From: Methanospirillum sp.
GTDB lineage: Archaea > Halobacteriota > Methanomicrobia > Methanomicrobiales > Methanospirillaceae
DNA: 6,929 nt
Direction of reading: 5' to 3'
Assembly (NCBI GenBank): GCA_028679485.1
Contig: JAJRBL010000090.1
Coordinates: forward strand, 1 to 6,929
This document shows, in pieces, positions 6,559 through 6,929 of the stretch. The first letter of the stretch is position 1; every line of letters starts with the position of its first letter. Both the position numbers and the translations under genes were made by a program. Under the pieces are notes generated by a model. It was not told the origin of the DNA. It saw only the letters and a list, made by a program, of their open reading frames with translations, and searched no databases.

Positions 6559-6642
6559 ATGAAGACCCCATTGGTCTCTGCGGTACCCTGTTATCACTGG
6601 TTGACTGCCCCTAGGGAAGCAGAGACCAATCCCTATTCATGA
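6559..6642 (+). CDS. Hypothetical 27-residue micropeptide ORF
   Basis: ATG at 6559 opens 27 codons ending in TGA at 6640-6642. The peptide begins MKTPLVSAVPCYHW and ends NPYS; it has no recognised motif, no clear membrane segment and no signal peptide. Support comes only from the well-placed AGGAGGAG and the structured region just upstream. Against it: the ORF is very short, a 12-bp inverted repeat lies inside it, and its last bases run 10 nt into the convergent cbiE gene. The frame stays open upstream to a GTG at 6484, which would give 52 residues, but that start lacks a ribosome site. It could be a leader peptide, a real small protein or chance. Confidence 0.25.
   Translation: MKTPLVSAVPCYHWLTAPREAETNPYS
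6570..6630. repeat. Perfect 12-bp inverted repeat next to the cbiE stop
   Basis: ATTGGTCTCTGC (6570-6581) pairs perfectly with GCAGAGACCAAT (6619-6630), enclosing 37 nt. An inner CCCT (6586-6589) can pair with AGGG (6613-6616). The right arm ends 2 nt before the last base of the cbiE stop codon, so on the minus strand it is a 3' hairpin of the cobalamin transcript. On the plus strand it falls inside the micropeptide ORF. No T-run follows on either strand, so it is not a typical terminator. Confidence 0.6.
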
Positions 6643-6929
6643 TGATTCGATTTTCCTGATTTTTGTTGTTTGTTTATAGCGGTTACAAAGAGTATATACA
6701 TCCCTCCGTGAGGTTCCGGTACATTGGCAGCCGTTCCGGTTACGATTCTTTCATCCTGGTATCCAAGATTCTCGCAGAGGATTATCCGTATGTCAGGGTT
6801 TGAAGCGTTAAGGGTTTTTGCCAGCAACTCCAGGGAGAATGAAGGATCCGTTATGATGCAGATATTCCATCCTCTGTTCAGGTTCTCTTCTGCACTCCTG
6901 ATCACGGGTTCGGGATCACGCCCGTGGGC
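6633..6929 (-). CDS. cbiE: Cobalt-precorrin-7 (C5)-methyltransferase CbiE, C-terminal part
   Basis: SAM-dependent methyltransferase acting at C5 of cobalt-precorrin-7 in the anaerobic branch of cobalamin (adenosylcobinamide) synthesis. Only the last 98 residues are visible; the frame is open through the right edge, so the start lies beyond 6929. Seen in order: HGR near the edge (residues 2-4), matching the S-X-HGR stretch of the family; the ICIITDPSFSLELLAKTL strand-helix (about 23-40); then CENLGYQDERIVTGT (52-66), the hallmark of CbiE/CobL N-domains; and a final strand MYILFV. The last dozen residues are polar and uninformative. The stop TAG comes right after this core, so CbiE is not fused to CbiT as it is in CobL. 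Methanogens need corrinoids for methyl-transfer enzymes. It converges with the candidate + strand unit and ends 2 nt from an inverted repeat. An internal GTG at 6905 is not the start, because homology continues upstream. Confidence 0.85.
   Translation of the reverse strand, partial: AHGRDPEPVIRSAEENLNRGWNICIITDPSFSLELLAKTLNASNPDIRIILCENLGYQDERIVTGTAANVPEPHGGMYILFVTAINKQQKSGKSNHHE

Noticed and set aside
6434..6632. Cobalamin riboswitch near cbiE
   Set aside because: The element lies at the 3' end of cbiE rather than upstream, and no B12-box consensus (AGCCAGGAGACC-like) was seen on either strand.
6484..6642. 52-codon ORF starting at GTG 6484
   Set aside because: The GTG lies inside the inner hairpin with no Shine-Dalgarno, and the peptide resembles nothing known. 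Only the shorter ATG start at 6559 is kept, as a weak candidate.
6639..6659. C/D-box sRNA (ATGATGA followed by CTGA)
   Set aside because: Only one C and one D-like box are present, with no C' and D partner, and they lie in the cbiE coding end.

Overview
The window looks like euryarchaeal chromosome, most likely from a mesophilic methanogen of the Methanomicrobiales type. The clues are a stand-alone CbiE-type cobalamin enzyme, AT-rich TATA-like boxes about 25 nt upstream of putative starts, oligo-T terminators, frequent ATA and AGG/AGA codons, and a bacterial-type mutS-mutL pair, which among archaea is mostly found in methanogens and haloarchaea. The lineage is an inference; the gene identities below are firmer.

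Positions 1-4617 (+) are a tight DNA-repair operon. It holds the 3' three quarters of mutS (start lies left of the window), then mutL (TTG start, 20-bp overlap with mutS), then a MutY-like HhH-GPD glycosylase gene whose ATG overlaps the mutL stop by one base. MutS should recognise mismatches and MutL should nick the DNA, since it carries a complete metal-dependent endonuclease motif set. The third protein is a base-excision enzyme, but an atypical one: it has no iron-sulfur cluster cysteines and has Glu where MutY has its catalytic Asp. A hairpin plus oligo-T (4655-4691) ends the operon, and the A-run beside it (4701-4707) serves the convergent gene.

Positions 4718-6247 (-) encode a 509-residue protein related to IS4/IS1634-type DDE transposases. 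The frame is intact, but the second catalytic Asp appears to be lost and no convincing terminal inverted repeats were found. It may be a dead or domesticated transposase. It seems to be expressed from its own promoter as a leaderless message.

Positions 6248-6632 hold no recognised gene but are rich in signals. There is an AT-rich divergent promoter region, then a + strand TATA-like box, then a set of nested inverted repeats (6434-6539) that could fold into a three-level stem. Two identical C-rich 12-mers sit in its loops. A strong Shine-Dalgarno sequence and a 27-codon ORF follow, and a perfect 12-bp inverted repeat (6570-6581/6619-6630) lies within that ORF. This is the best candidate in the window for something undescribed: a structured RNA, or a structured leader controlling a micropeptide. 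The right edge (6633-6929, -) is the 3' end of cbiE, which encodes a cobalamin-ring methyltransferase.
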